From UBA2112 sp964488555 (GTDB lineage: Bacteria > Patescibacteriota > Saccharimonadia > Saccharimonadales > Saccharimonadaceae): a stretch of 64,000 nucleotides of DNA. Positions 42,580 to 50,558 of this stretch are shown piece by piece. The DNA lies in assembly GCA_964488555.1 (NCBI GenBank), contig CAZAUF010000006.1, forward strand, positions 12,806 through 76,805, given 5' to 3'. A program made the translations under genes and the position numbers. Every line of letters starts with the position of its first letter. Position 1 is the first letter of the stretch. The notes below the pieces were generated by a model. It was not told where the DNA came from. It saw only the letters and a list, made by a program, of their open reading frames with translations, and searched no databases.

Positions 42580-43203
42580 CTATGCAAACAAGGCTTCGCC
42601 AAACTTGGCAAACACGAGTGCGACCAGTAAAACGATCCATGACGCGACAATAAGCTTGTCGTAGTCCTTATCGAGGAACGCATTTATCTTTTTATGCGTA
42701 CTTTTGCTGAAACGAAAAACGCCCTGTCGTAGATTGTACCGCGTAATCGTGGCCCACAGCATAGTCATGCTGAGCGTCACCACGAGACACCATGGGCAAA
42801 GCACTTGAATGACATAAACGCTGTTGAAGAACAACCAGTATGCAAACAGTGTCCAAAATCCATAACCGATTTCAGCACCGATAAGGAACCAGCGCGGAAA
42901 TTTGACGCGTGAAAGTCCTAATAGCGCGATCATGATAACCATTGGAAAGCCCATTAAGCCGATAAACATATTTGGAAAGCCAAACGCACTCGCCTGCCAT
43001 GTCTTCATGACAGTGGCGCAGTTAAGCACAATATTGAACGAACAACTCAAAACTGCATCTGGGTTTTTTAGTATCGTAATTTCCTCTACCGACAATACGA
43101 AAGATGCAATCAGACCAGTAATGCCAAAGGCTAGCATGGTGCCAAACAGCCGCCTATTGGCACGATTCTCTTTTTCGGATTTTCTACTAAACAGATTCCA
43201 CAT
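42580..43203 (-). CDS. Vitamin K epoxide reductase (VKOR) family protein
   Basis: Quinone-linked membrane oxidoreductase that drives disulphide formation in exported proteins, replacing DsbB. 207 residues, about five membrane helices. The paired loop cysteines are C54 and C62 (LSCSFNIVLNC) and the active-site CPWC is C136/C139. The start overlaps the end of the upstream thioredoxin-like gene by 17 nt. In some bacteria VKOR is fused to or paired with a thioredoxin-like partner, which fits the neighbour. Likely client proteins are the four-Cys surface proteins at 36.5-38.8 kb. Confidence 0.92.
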   Translation of the reverse strand: MWNLFSRKSEKENRANRRLFGTMLAFGITGLIASFVLSVEEITILKNPDAVLSCSFNIVLNCATVMKTWQASAFGFPNMFIGLMGFPMVIMIALLGLSRVKFPRWFLIGAEIGYGFWTLFAYWLFFNSVYVIQVLCPWCLVVTLSMTMLWATITRYNLRQGVFRFSKSTHKKINAFLDKDYDKLIVASWIVLLVALVFAKFGEALFA

Positions 43204-43444
43204 AGTAACTCACCTCGTTTATGGTTGGCATTGGGAGTCCACGCCACATATTGCGTAGTTGCCCGTCAATTGTCGTAGCGATAACGGTGGGGTACTCTAC
43301 AACATCATATAGTCTACAGATATCTGCTCCTCGTCGACTGTCTGGATCGATCTCTTCAAGTGTTCGAGCCGTTCGCTTTTCGAAATCATGCAAAAATTCA
43401 ATTACGGCACGCGCGTGCTCGCTTTCGGATTTGTACACCACCAT
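43187..43444 (-). CDS. Thioredoxin-fold small protein without CxxC
   Basis: 85 residues from MVVYKSESEHARAV (a GTG three codons upstream also fits; neither has a good ribosome site). The pattern beta-alpha-beta with cis-Pro in DVVEYPTVIATTIDGQLRNM resembles glutaredoxin/thioredoxin-like domains. Instead of CxxC it has only one Cys (GADICRLYDVVEY), so it cannot do dithiol exchange. Overlaps VKOR by 17 nt and follows nrdR by 14 nt, so it sits in the ftsZ-nrdR-VKOR gene string. Confidence 0.7.
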   Translation of the reverse strand: MVVYKSESEHARAVIEFLHDFEKRTARTLEEIDPDSRRGADICRLYDVVEYPTVIATTIDGQLRNMWRGLPMPTINEVSYYVESV

Positions 43445-43458
43445 CACACTCACTGCTA

Positions 43459-43917
43459 TTAGGTGTCCTTACGACGACGCGACGCCAATAAGATAGCATT
43501 TGAGAACTCGTCAACTGTCTTGAATTCGTAGTATACGCTCGCAAAGCGTACGTACGCGACTTCGTGACGCTTTGCCAGTTCATCTAGTACTAATTCGCCT
43601 ATGGTTTTTGACGGCACTTCCAGCTCCCCAAGAGCATACAGATTATCCTCTACCTCGGCCACGATTTGTTCGATCTCCATATCGCTATCGAAGAACTTAC
43701 CCACAGAACGACGGATAGCTGTTGCCAATTTTTCTCGATCATAGAGTTCTCGTGTACCATTCTTTTTGATGACGGTGATGTTTGGTTTCTCTATCCGTTC
43801 ATACGTCGTAAATCGACGTCCATCAGGTGTTTCACGGCGACGACGAATTGTAACTCCGTCGCCAACTTCTCGGGACTCGATAACGCGACTGTCTCCGATA
43901 TTTATTGGCCCCTTCAT
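43459..43917 (-). CDS. nrdR: NrdR-type ATP-cone regulator with degenerate zinc ribbon
   Basis: Repressor family of ribonucleotide reductase genes. 152 residues with an intact ATP-cone (~47-140, IEKPNITVIKKNGTRELYDR through LAKRHEVAYVRFASVYYEFK). The N-terminal region keeps the NrdR backbone (DSRVIESREVGDGVTIRRRR, RRFTTYERIE) but all four zinc cysteines are absent: MKGPINIG replaces the MxCPxC start and ETPDGRRF replaces ECxxCGxRF. AGGAGG lies 6 nt before the ATG. Starts 11 nt after the ftsZ stop. Confidence 0.88.
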   Translation of the reverse strand: MKGPINIGDSRVIESREVGDGVTIRRRRETPDGRRFTTYERIEKPNITVIKKNGTRELYDREKLATAIRRSVGKFFDSDMEIEQIVAEVEDNLYALGELEVPSKTIGELVLDELAKRHEVAYVRFASVYYEFKTVDEFSNAILLASRRRKDT

Positions 43918-43928
43918 GTCTTGTCCTC

Positions 43929-45137
43929 CTATGACTCGTCGTCAGACTCTTTGTTTTTTTTACGTCGACGCAGAAAAGCTGGAGTATCCGCTTCATCATC
44001 TTCTTCTGGTGGCGTGTCCCAGATATTGTGAGAGGGCTCTTCAGCAAAGTTCGCCTGCGGATCACTTTTGTCGAGATCCAGATTGACACCCTCGACCGCT
44101 TCGTCGCTGACACCACGTGCTTCTACCTCGTGCACTCGGTTAGATTCCGGATTCAACGATACTTCCTGCTGGTGGAAAAACTCGCTATCAAAGCCAGTGG
44201 CAATAACTGTGATGATCAGCTCATCTTCAAGCTCTGGCTTGAGAGTCGCACCAAAGATAATGTTCGCGTCTGGCGAAACGGCACTGGTGATAATTTCAGC
44301 TGCTTCTTGAATTTCAGACATTGACATGTCGTAGCCACCGGTAACATTGAAGAGCACGCCCTTGGCACCGTCGATAGATACTTCGATAAGTGGTGATTCA
44401 ATAGCTTGCTGCGCCGCCTGTGCTGCACGTTCATCGCCACTGGCACGACCAATACCCATCAGTGCGCTACCTGCATTACTCATGATTGCTTTGACATCAG
44501 CAAAGTCGAGGTTGATGAGACCGTGTTCAGTGATGAGCTCTGAAATACCCTGGACACCTTGGCGCAAAACATCATCAGCGATTTTGAAGGTCTCGAGCAA
44601 CGGCGTACGGCGATCAATCGTCTGTAGTAAACGATCGTTCGGAATGGTAATCAACGTGTCTACCTGACGACCAAGCTGATTGATAGCCCACTCCGCGTTG
44701 ACGCGACGTTTTTCACCCTCAAAACTAAACGGCTTCGTGGCGACACCCACGACTAAAATCCCAAGCTCGCGTGCAACTTCAGCGACGATGTAGCCTGCAC
44801 CGCTACCAGTACCACCACCCGCACCTATGGTCACAAATACCATATCAGCACCTTCGAGTGCCTCTTTGATTTCGTCGCGTGACTCGTTGGCGGCAGCCTC
44901 ACCAACCGAAGGATCAGCACCCGCACCCAAACCACCTGTAGTCTGATGGCCGAGATGAAGTTTAATATCTGCCTTGCTATTGTGCAGTGCCTGAGCATCG
45001 GTATTCATGGCAATAAACTGCACTCCGCTCAGTCCGGCATCTTTCATACGATTTACAGCGCTACCCCCGGCACCGCCTACGCCTACAACTTTGATACTCG
45101 CAAATGTCTGAATTTCGCTGGGTGTTACTTCCGGCAT
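43929..45137 (-). CDS. ftsZ: Cell division GTPase FtsZ
   Basis: Tubulin-like GTPase forming the Z-ring. 402 residues: G-box GVGGAGGSAVNRM near residue 19, tubulin signature GAGGGTGSG at 105-113, T7 loop region NLDFADVKAIMSNAGSALMG near residue 207. An acidic linker (~310-385) leads to the C-terminal peptide DTPAFLRRRKKNKE, matching the D-x-P-x-F-L-R consensus that binds FtsA. AGGAG lies 6 nt before the ATG, with TATACT ~28 nt upstream. Followed by nrdR. Confidence 0.98.
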   Translation of the reverse strand: MPEVTPSEIQTFASIKVVGVGGAGGSAVNRMKDAGLSGVQFIAMNTDAQALHNSKADIKLHLGHQTTGGLGAGADPSVGEAAANESRDEIKEALEGADMVFVTIGAGGGTGSGAGYIVAEVARELGILVVGVATKPFSFEGEKRRVNAEWAINQLGRQVDTLITIPNDRLLQTIDRRTPLLETFKIADDVLRQGVQGISELITEHGLINLDFADVKAIMSNAGSALMGIGRASGDERAAQAAQQAIESPLIEVSIDGAKGVLFNVTGGYDMSMSEIQEAAEIITSAVSPDANIIFGATLKPELEDELIITVIATGFDSEFFHQQEVSLNPESNRVHEVEARGVSDEAVEGVNLDLDKSDPQANFAEEPSHNIWDTPPEEDDEADTPAFLRRRKKNKESDDES

Positions 45138-45197
45138 AGCTACTCCTACGTCTTTATTACTCTATAGTATACCACCGTTGATCGCAAATCGAACCGT

Positions 45198-46436
45198 CTA
45201 CGTTCGAAAGCCCTTTAATAATCGTTTCATAATACCACCTGCCTGTCCTGCAACGGCTTTTGCCTTACGACTTCCATGGTGATTATCAGGCTTGCCGCCG
45301 CCCGTGGCATCAGTAAGCATCAGTCCGACTGCTGCTGCAAATTGAGGCTCATCCAGATGCTCAGCTACACCGCCGAACCCTTTTGCAGCACCGATACGTA
45401 CCGCAAGACCAAGTGCCTCTTTCGTGTAGTCAACGATATTTTTAAGTTTCGCACCGCCACCTGTCAACACGATACCGCTCGGAAGTTTGGCGTGGCGACC
45501 AGCTTTTTTCAGTTCCTTGCTGACAGCTTCAAAAATTTCCTCTAGTCGTGCTTCTATGATTTCGTTGACATCATCGCGCGAAAATTCAAATGTTTCTTTT
45601 TCATGCTTAATTGTCACTTTGTCACTGCCAGTTTGTGGCGTCGCTGAGCCGTGCGTAAGTTTTACTTCTTCGGCAATTTCAGGATCAGTCTTTAGACCAA
45701 TAGCCAAATCATTTGTAATATTGTTGCCGCCGACAGGGATAACGCCCGTATACTGCAAATCTCCTTCTTCAAACACGGCCACGCTTGTGGTCGCGCCTCC
45801 TAAATCAATGACAGCAACGCCATTTTCCAATTGCTGCTCGGACAAAACCGCCTTTGCCGCCGCCACCACACTCGGCGTAATAGCATTTGGCTCTACCTTT
45901 GCCAATTCAAGCGTGCTATGAAGTGCGCCCATTTGCGGTGCCATCGCTGAAACAACATTGGCGTTGATTTCGAGCCGAGTACCTGTCATGCCTACAGGAT
46001 CTTTTATGTTGTCCTGCCCGTCCAAACGATAGCTATGTGGCACAACCTCTAGTATTTCACGGTTTGCCGGCACTTTGCCAATAGTAGCTACCTCTTCAAG
46101 TCGACTAACATCTTCGGCATCAACGACATGATCCGCCGCACCAACCGCAACCATTCCATCAGTAGATGTGCTGAGAATATGTGAACCATTAATACTCACG
46201 CTGGCAGAGTTGACTTCATAACCACTCATGCGTTCGGCTTCGCCTAACGCCTCGTCGATCGCTTGAGCTGGACCATTTAAATTGACGATAGATCCTTTGC
46301 GCATACCGGTATTTTTTACTTCACCTACTCCGACAATAGTAGGTGCACCCGTCGTGGCATCGAGATGACCCACCACGCAACGAACAGTAGTGGTACCTAT
46401 ATCAATACCGACGGCATATCGAGAGCTGTCTTGCAT
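45198..46436 (-). CDS. ftsA: Cell division protein FtsA
   Basis: Actin-like ATPase that tethers FtsZ to the membrane. 412 residues: phosphate-1 GIDIGTTTVRCVVG, SHS2 insertion, VAVIDLGGATTSVAVFEEGD (phosphate-2) and GIVLTGGGAKLKNIVDYTKE (adenosine). The C-terminus ends with an amphipathic basic helix (GGIMKRLLKGFRT), the membrane target. TATAAT lies 7 nt before the ATG with no Shine-Dalgarno. ftsZ follows 60 nt downstream with its own promoter. Confidence 0.97.
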   Translation of the reverse strand: MQDSSRYAVGIDIGTTTVRCVVGHLDATTGAPTIVGVGEVKNTGMRKGSIVNLNGPAQAIDEALGEAERMSGYEVNSASVSINGSHILSTSTDGMVAVGAADHVVDAEDVSRLEEVATIGKVPANREILEVVPHSYRLDGQDNIKDPVGMTGTRLEINANVVSAMAPQMGALHSTLELAKVEPNAITPSVVAAAKAVLSEQQLENGVAVIDLGGATTSVAVFEEGDLQYTGVIPVGGNNITNDLAIGLKTDPEIAEEVKLTHGSATPQTGSDKVTIKHEKETFEFSRDDVNEIIEARLEEIFEAVSKELKKAGRHAKLPSGIVLTGGGAKLKNIVDYTKEALGLAVRIGAAKGFGGVAEHLDEPQFAAAVGLMLTDATGGGKPDNHHGSRKAKAVAGQAGGIMKRLLKGFRT

Positions 46437-46443
46437 GAATTGT

Positions 46444-46449
46444 ATTATA
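46444..46449 (-). promoter_or_regulatory. ftsA -10 element (leaderless start)
   Basis: TATAAT, 7 nt, ATG on the minus strand. Confidence 0.6.
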
Positions 46450-46505
46450 CCCTTAACTAAGCATTTTGAACAGCCATAAGGATTATAGAATTGTAGTCCA
46501 TGCCA

Positions 46506-47267
46506 CTATAACTGAGTGAGAACTTCTGCGCCCGTTTCCGTGATGAGTACAGTATGCTCGAAATGAGCAGCCAAGCTACCGTCACGGGTCAGAATGGTCC
46601 ACTTGTCGTCCGGGTCTGTATACACCTTCTCACCACCTAGCGTTGCCATTGGTTCGATCGCAATTGTATCACCCGGCTTCAACAGCACACCTTCGCCTTT
46701 TCTGCCATAATTCGGAACGTCAGGTGGCATATGCATCTCTATGCCGACACCATGTCCAATCAATTCTCGAATAATTCCTAGTTTTGCATCTGCCAACACC
46801 TTGCCTACCGCAGCTCCAATGTCGCCCGTATAAGTACCGTGACCTTTTATAGCGTCTATGCCAGCGTAGACGCTTTTTTCAGTTGCACTGAGCAGGTGTT
46901 TCGTAGCACCACTAGGCTCTTCACCCACCACCATCGTAAACGCGCTGTCTGTTTTCATGCCTTTATAGGTAATGACGAGGTCAAAGCCGACAACATCTCC
47001 CTTTTCAAAAACATAATCAGTGGGTACCCCATGAACAACCGCATCATTGACACTGATACAAATAACTCCTGGAAAATTTGGTACTGGTTCTTTGTATGTT
47101 GGCGTCGCTCCATGGCGCGCGATTTCTGCTGTAACCCATGCATCTACCTCAATGCCTGTCACGCCAGGTCTTACGTACTGTTTCAGATCACGCAATATCG
47201 TACCAAGAATCTTGCCACCCTCTCGCATCGCCTGCACTTGCTCGTCTGTTTTTGGGGGCTGCATCAT
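46506..47267 (-). CDS. map: Methionine aminopeptidase, type I
   Basis: Removes the initiator Met after deformylation. 253 residues with metal ligands in VVGFDLVITYKGMKTDSAFT (two Asp, near residue 95), GHGVGIEMHMPPDVPNYG (His, near 168), IAIEPMATLG (Glu) and FEHTVLIT (Glu/His). The ATG overlaps the adk stop as ATGA. Last gene of the rpsU-yqeY-adk-map string; completes the N-terminal processing path with def. Confidence 0.97.
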   Translation of the reverse strand: MMQPPKTDEQVQAMREGGKILGTILRDLKQYVRPGVTGIEVDAWVTAEIARHGATPTYKEPVPNFPGVICISVNDAVVHGVPTDYVFEKGDVVGFDLVITYKGMKTDSAFTMVVGEEPSGATKHLLSATEKSVYAGIDAIKGHGTYTGDIGAAVGKVLADAKLGIIRELIGHGVGIEMHMPPDVPNYGRKGEGVLLKPGDTIAIEPMATLGGEKVYTDPDDKWTILTRDGSLAAHFEHTVLITETGAEVLTQL

Positions 47268-47812
47268 TTTTCTAATCCGTGCGCTTCTAACTCTTCCATG
47301 ATTCGATCATGCACTTGGCCAACCCTACCTACTCCATCGATATGAACAATATTGATGTTTTGCTCAGTAAGATACGTCAAAATCGGATAGATTTCTGTAC
47401 GGTAAATTCGCAACCGTTCATCTATAGCGTCTTTCGTATCATCAGCCCTGCCGCGAACTTCAAGTCGCTTCAATAGTTCGCTCTTTGGCACTTCAAGCAC
47501 AATGACTAGTTTAATATCACGACCATGATGTGATTTATTCTCTATTAACCACTGTGCTTGGCTGAACTCGCGTGGATAGCCATCCAGAATAACCCGATCG
47601 ATGTTTTTTGAACGCTTGATCGCATCGCCCATCAGCCTACTCACTGTTTTCGTATCGACCAGCTGACCCGTTTGCATTTGTTTTAGAACGTCGAGATCAC
47701 GCGTATCGCGCAGTAGTTGTCCGGCACTTAGCCAACGCCAGCCGTTACGTGCTGCTAGTATCTGCCCCTGAACGCTTTTACCCGCTCCCGCCGGTCCGAA
47801 AAAAATAATCAT
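47264..47812 (-). CDS. adk: Adenylate kinase, short-LID form
   Basis: Interconverts AMP, ADP and ATP. 182 residues with P-loop FFGPAGAGKSVQGQ (near residue 5), NMP-binding segment, DGYPREFSQAQWL (near residue 98) and the LID arginine region RLEVRGRADDTKDAIDERLR. The LID is short and without Cys-type zinc site, hence 182 rather than ~215 residues. AGGGAGAGG precedes the ATG. Starts 14 nt after yqeY and overlaps map. Confidence 0.93.
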   Translation of the reverse strand: MIIFFGPAGAGKSVQGQILAARNGWRWLSAGQLLRDTRDLDVLKQMQTGQLVDTKTVSRLMGDAIKRSKNIDRVILDGYPREFSQAQWLIENKSHHGRDIKLVIVLEVPKSELLKRLEVRGRADDTKDAIDERLRIYRTEIYPILTYLTEQNINIVHIDGVGRVGQVHDRIMEELEAHGLEK

Positions 47813-47826
47813 CTACCCTCTCCCTC

Positions 47827-48279
47827 CTAGTTTAATTTTTCTTTTACGACTCTCGCTATAAGCGCACCGTCGGCACTGTTTCCGACTTGCTGCTTGACTG
47901 CGCCGATTACCTGTCCCATAGCTTGCGAACCACTTGCTCCCATTTCCATGATTTTTGCTTCCACGATTGTACGTAGCTCTTCTTCGCTCATTTGCTCTGG
48001 AAGGTAGCGGGACAAGATGTCAGCCTCTTTGCGTTCCGTCTCGGCTAATTCCGGTCGACCGTTTGCCTCATATACGGCAATGCTCTCGTTACGCTTTTTT
48101 ACTTCGCGAGCAATAATTTTTTCGATCTCTTCATCAGTAAGGCCAACGTCACGCTTATTCTGCTTGACCTCCTCGTCCAAAATTGCGGCTTTCAGATTGC
48201 GTAAGGTATCGCCAACAAAACGATCGCCGCTAAGTAAAGCGGCTTTTGTATCGTTTTGGATAGTATCCTTAAGGACCAT
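47827..48279 (-). CDS. yqeY: GatB/YqeY domain protein
   Basis: 150-residue YqeY family protein (LKDTIQNDTKAALLSGDRFV, LRNLKAAILDEEVKQNKRDV, ADILSRYLPEQMSEEELRTI, MGQVIGAVKQQVGNSADGAL). The domain resembles the tRNA-binding tail of GatB; its stand-alone role is unresolved, possibly tRNA-related amidotransferase activity. As in many bacteria it sits directly after rpsU (3-nt gap). Confidence 0.92.
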   Translation of the reverse strand: MVLKDTIQNDTKAALLSGDRFVGDTLRNLKAAILDEEVKQNKRDVGLTDEEIEKIIAREVKKRNESIAVYEANGRPELAETERKEADILSRYLPEQMSEEELRTIVEAKIMEMGASGSQAMGQVIGAVKQQVGNSADGALIARVVKEKLN

Positions 48280-48282
48280 TGA

Positions 48283-48498
48283 CTAGCGAAGTCCCAGGCG
48301 TGCCTTTGCCAGTTTTTCAGCTTTACGCTCTTTACGGATGATCGCTTTCTGGCGACGCTCAGCTTTGCTGATATCCTTGCTGAAGCGCATTGATGCTTTT
48401 GCTTCTGCCAATACACCGCTCTGCAAAACTTTGCGGTTGAAACGACGAATAATGTTCTCGTTCGCTTCGTTTGAATCTTTACGTGTAACTTGTACCAT
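48283..48498 (-). CDS. rpsU: Ribosomal protein bS21
   Basis: 30S platform protein involved in initiation. 71 residues, very basic: DSNEANENIIRRFNRKVLQS and SKAERRQKAIIRKERKAEKL. TACAAT lies 10 nt before the ATG and no Shine-Dalgarno is present. It heads the rpsU-yqeY-adk-map operon. Confidence 0.93.
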   Translation of the reverse strand: MVQVTRKDSNEANENIIRRFNRKVLQSGVLAEAKASMRFSKDISKAERRQKAIIRKERKAEKLAKARLGLR

Positions 48499-48508
48499 AT
48501 CGTGTGTA

Positions 48509-48514
48509 ATTGTA
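48509..48514 (-). promoter_or_regulatory. rpsU -10 element (near-leaderless)
   Basis: TACAAT 10 nt before the ATG, with TTGCAG 17 bp upstream on the minus strand. Confidence 0.55.
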
Positions 48515-48571
48515 ACAGATATGACACCTTACTGCAATAGACAGAGCGACAGCTTCTTTTTTCACTTTTGC

Positions 48572-48577
48572 TATACT
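48572..48577 (+). promoter_or_regulatory. -10 element of the 48585 ABC gene (leaderless start)
   Basis: TGC-TATACT, 7 nt, ATG at 48585. Confidence 0.6.
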
Positions 48578-48584
48578 GGGATGG

Positions 48585-49328
48585 ATGAAACAACCAATAG
48601 TATCAATTCAAAACTTTCACCTTGCCATAGGCGAAAAAAACATAGTAAAAAAACTCAGCTTCGACGTACATCCCGGTGAGGTTTTCGCCCTTCTCGGTGC
48701 TAACGGATCGGGCAAAACAAGCACCATCCGATCTTTGCTCGGTATCTACCGGCCAACAGGTGGAACCCTCCATATTAACGGCAAAACTTATACACCCGAT
48801 CAAGCAAGGGTTGTGGGTTATCTGCCAGAGGAGCGCGGGCTATATACACGCTCAAAAGTACTTGACACCATGATTTATTTTGGTGAACTGAAGGGTTTGA
48901 GCCGCGCGGAAGCTCGTGATTTTTCGCTGGCTTATCTTGAGCGTGTAGGGCTTGCGGATAAAGCAACTACGAAAATCAAAAAACTTTCGGGTGGTCAGCA
49001 GCAAAAAGTACAGCTCGGGGTGGCGATTATTGGTGGACCTGATTTGTTGATACTCGATGAGCCCACAAAAGGCCTGGACCCTGTCAATAGAAAGCTACTT
49101 CTCGACATCGTAGATGAGCTCCAGCAAAAAGGCGCGGCAGTCATATATATTACCCACCTCATGGAAGAGGTTGAGCGTCTAGCGGACCGTTTGCTCATCC
49201 TCAAAGATGGAGAGTCGAGGGCATACGGAAGCGTATCTGAGGTCAAAAAGAAATTTGCATCGAAATCTATCGAAGATATTTTCGTATCAATTTATAACGA
49301 AAAAAGTAGCGAGGTGACACATGGCTAA
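48585..49328 (+). CDS. ABC transporter ATP-binding protein (NatA-like)
   Basis: 247-residue ATPase: Walker A LLGANGSGKTSTIRSLLG (near residue 35), Q-loop region, signature LSGGQQQKVQLGVAI, Walker B LLILDEPTKGLDPVNRK and H-loop ITHLMEEVERL. The closest type is the DRA/NatA class that exports ions, drugs or lipids. It overlaps the permease start by 8 nt. Divergent from rpsU. Confidence 0.93.
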   Translation: MKQPIVSIQNFHLAIGEKNIVKKLSFDVHPGEVFALLGANGSGKTSTIRSLLGIYRPTGGTLHINGKTYTPDQARVVGYLPEERGLYTRSKVLDTMIYFGELKGLSRAEARDFSLAYLERVGLADKATTKIKKLSGGQQQKVQLGVAIIGGPDLLILDEPTKGLDPVNRKLLLDIVDELQQKGAAVIYITHLMEEVERLADRLLILKDGESRAYGSVSEVKKKFASKSIEDIFVSIYNEKSSEVTHG

Positions 49329-50550
49329 ACTAAAAACAGTCATCAAGCATGAATACATGACCATCATAAAGCAGCCGAGTTTCTGGATTGTCATGCTAGC
49401 GATTCCCGCAATCATCGCGGTCGTACTCGGGTTAAGCTATCTAGGTAACAAGTCTGTCGAAAATCGCATGGGAGAAATCGTGAAAGACTTACGCAACGTC
49501 GCTATTGTTGACGAAAGCGGCCTGATCAATCGCGACGTCGTGCAATCGAGTGGCCTGACGATCAGTCCGTCGGACCAGAAGGACGAGCTACGCAACGAAG
49601 TCCGTGACGGTGAAAAAGAAGCCCTGATAGTGTATCCCGACACCTTGGTAAAAGATAGGAAATACTCAATTTATCTTAGCAGCGATGACTTCACAAAGAT
49701 GGGTGCGGTCGGTAGCCTAGGTGATAATCTGCTCAGAACCAGTCTATTCCTGCCGCTTGGATCTGCTGAAGTTATAGCACTTGCGCAAAATGGTGCAGAA
49801 AATCAAGTCACGACATATCGCAACGGCATAGAAACAGCCGGTATCAATGAATATATAGTACCAGGACTGTTCGTAGTGCTCTTCTATCTCATCTTTGCCT
49901 TTTCAGTTGGGTACATGCTGACCAGTGTGAGCGAAGAAAAGGAAAACCGATCCATGGAAATGGTGCTCACCTACGTAGAACCGCGAAACTTAATCGTAGG
50001 CAAGCTTCTGGCAGTCATACTCGTGACACTCACTCAAGTCGCGTTTTTTGTTCTGCTTGCAATCGTTGCGTACTTTACGGCACAGGCACTCGGTAATTCT
50101 CTGATGCTGCCCGTTGGTGTGGACTTAGAGCGACTTGTGTTTGATCCGTTGGCAATCTTCTTTGGTGCAAGTTTCCTTGCTGTTGGTTTCCTGATGTTTG
50201 CAGGCTTCATGACGGCAACTGCAGCCGTAGCACCATCCACCAAAGAAGCGAACAGCTTCTCAACCGTTTTCTATATCGGGGCGTTCATCCCATTCTATTT
50301 CGTCACAATGATCCTGACTGATCCGGAAAACCCGATTATAACATTTCTTACGTTCTTCCCATTAACCTCTCCTGTCGTGACACTACTGCGCAATACGATT
50401 GGTAACATGGGAGCCATAGAAGCATCATTGGCACTTGCAGTCATGACAGTCTTTATGCTCATCAGCATCGCTATTGCCGTCCGCGCATTTAGTCTCGGTG
50501 CTCTCGAATTCTCAAATCGCCTCAAGCTTACTTCTCTTCTCAAAAAATAA
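49321..50550 (+). CDS. ABC transporter permease (NatB/ABC-2 type)
   Basis: 409 residues of ABC-2 membrane type: N-terminal membrane segment (~22-40, FWIVMLAIPAIIAVVLGLSY), a large extracytoplasmic loop (~45-175) and five C-terminal segments, including GYMLTSVSEEKENRSMEMVL and VEPRNLIVGKLLAVILVTLT, the typical NatB/YhaP signature. Pairs with 48585. GGTG precedes the ATG. Convergent with recJ, 8 nt apart. Confidence 0.9.
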   Translation: MAKLKTVIKHEYMTIIKQPSFWIVMLAIPAIIAVVLGLSYLGNKSVENRMGEIVKDLRNVAIVDESGLINRDVVQSSGLTISPSDQKDELRNEVRDGEKEALIVYPDTLVKDRKYSIYLSSDDFTKMGAVGSLGDNLLRTSLFLPLGSAEVIALAQNGAENQVTTYRNGIETAGINEYIVPGLFVVLFYLIFAFSVGYMLTSVSEEKENRSMEMVLTYVEPRNLIVGKLLAVILVTLTQVAFFVLLAIVAYFTAQALGNSLMLPVGVDLERLVFDPLAIFFGASFLAVGFLMFAGFMTATAAVAPSTKEANSFSTVFYIGAFIPFYFVTMILTDPENPIITFLTFFPLTSPVVTLLRNTIGNMGAIEASLALAVMTVFMLISIAIAVRAFSLGALEFSNRLKLTSLLKK

Positions 50551-50558
50551 AAATCTTC

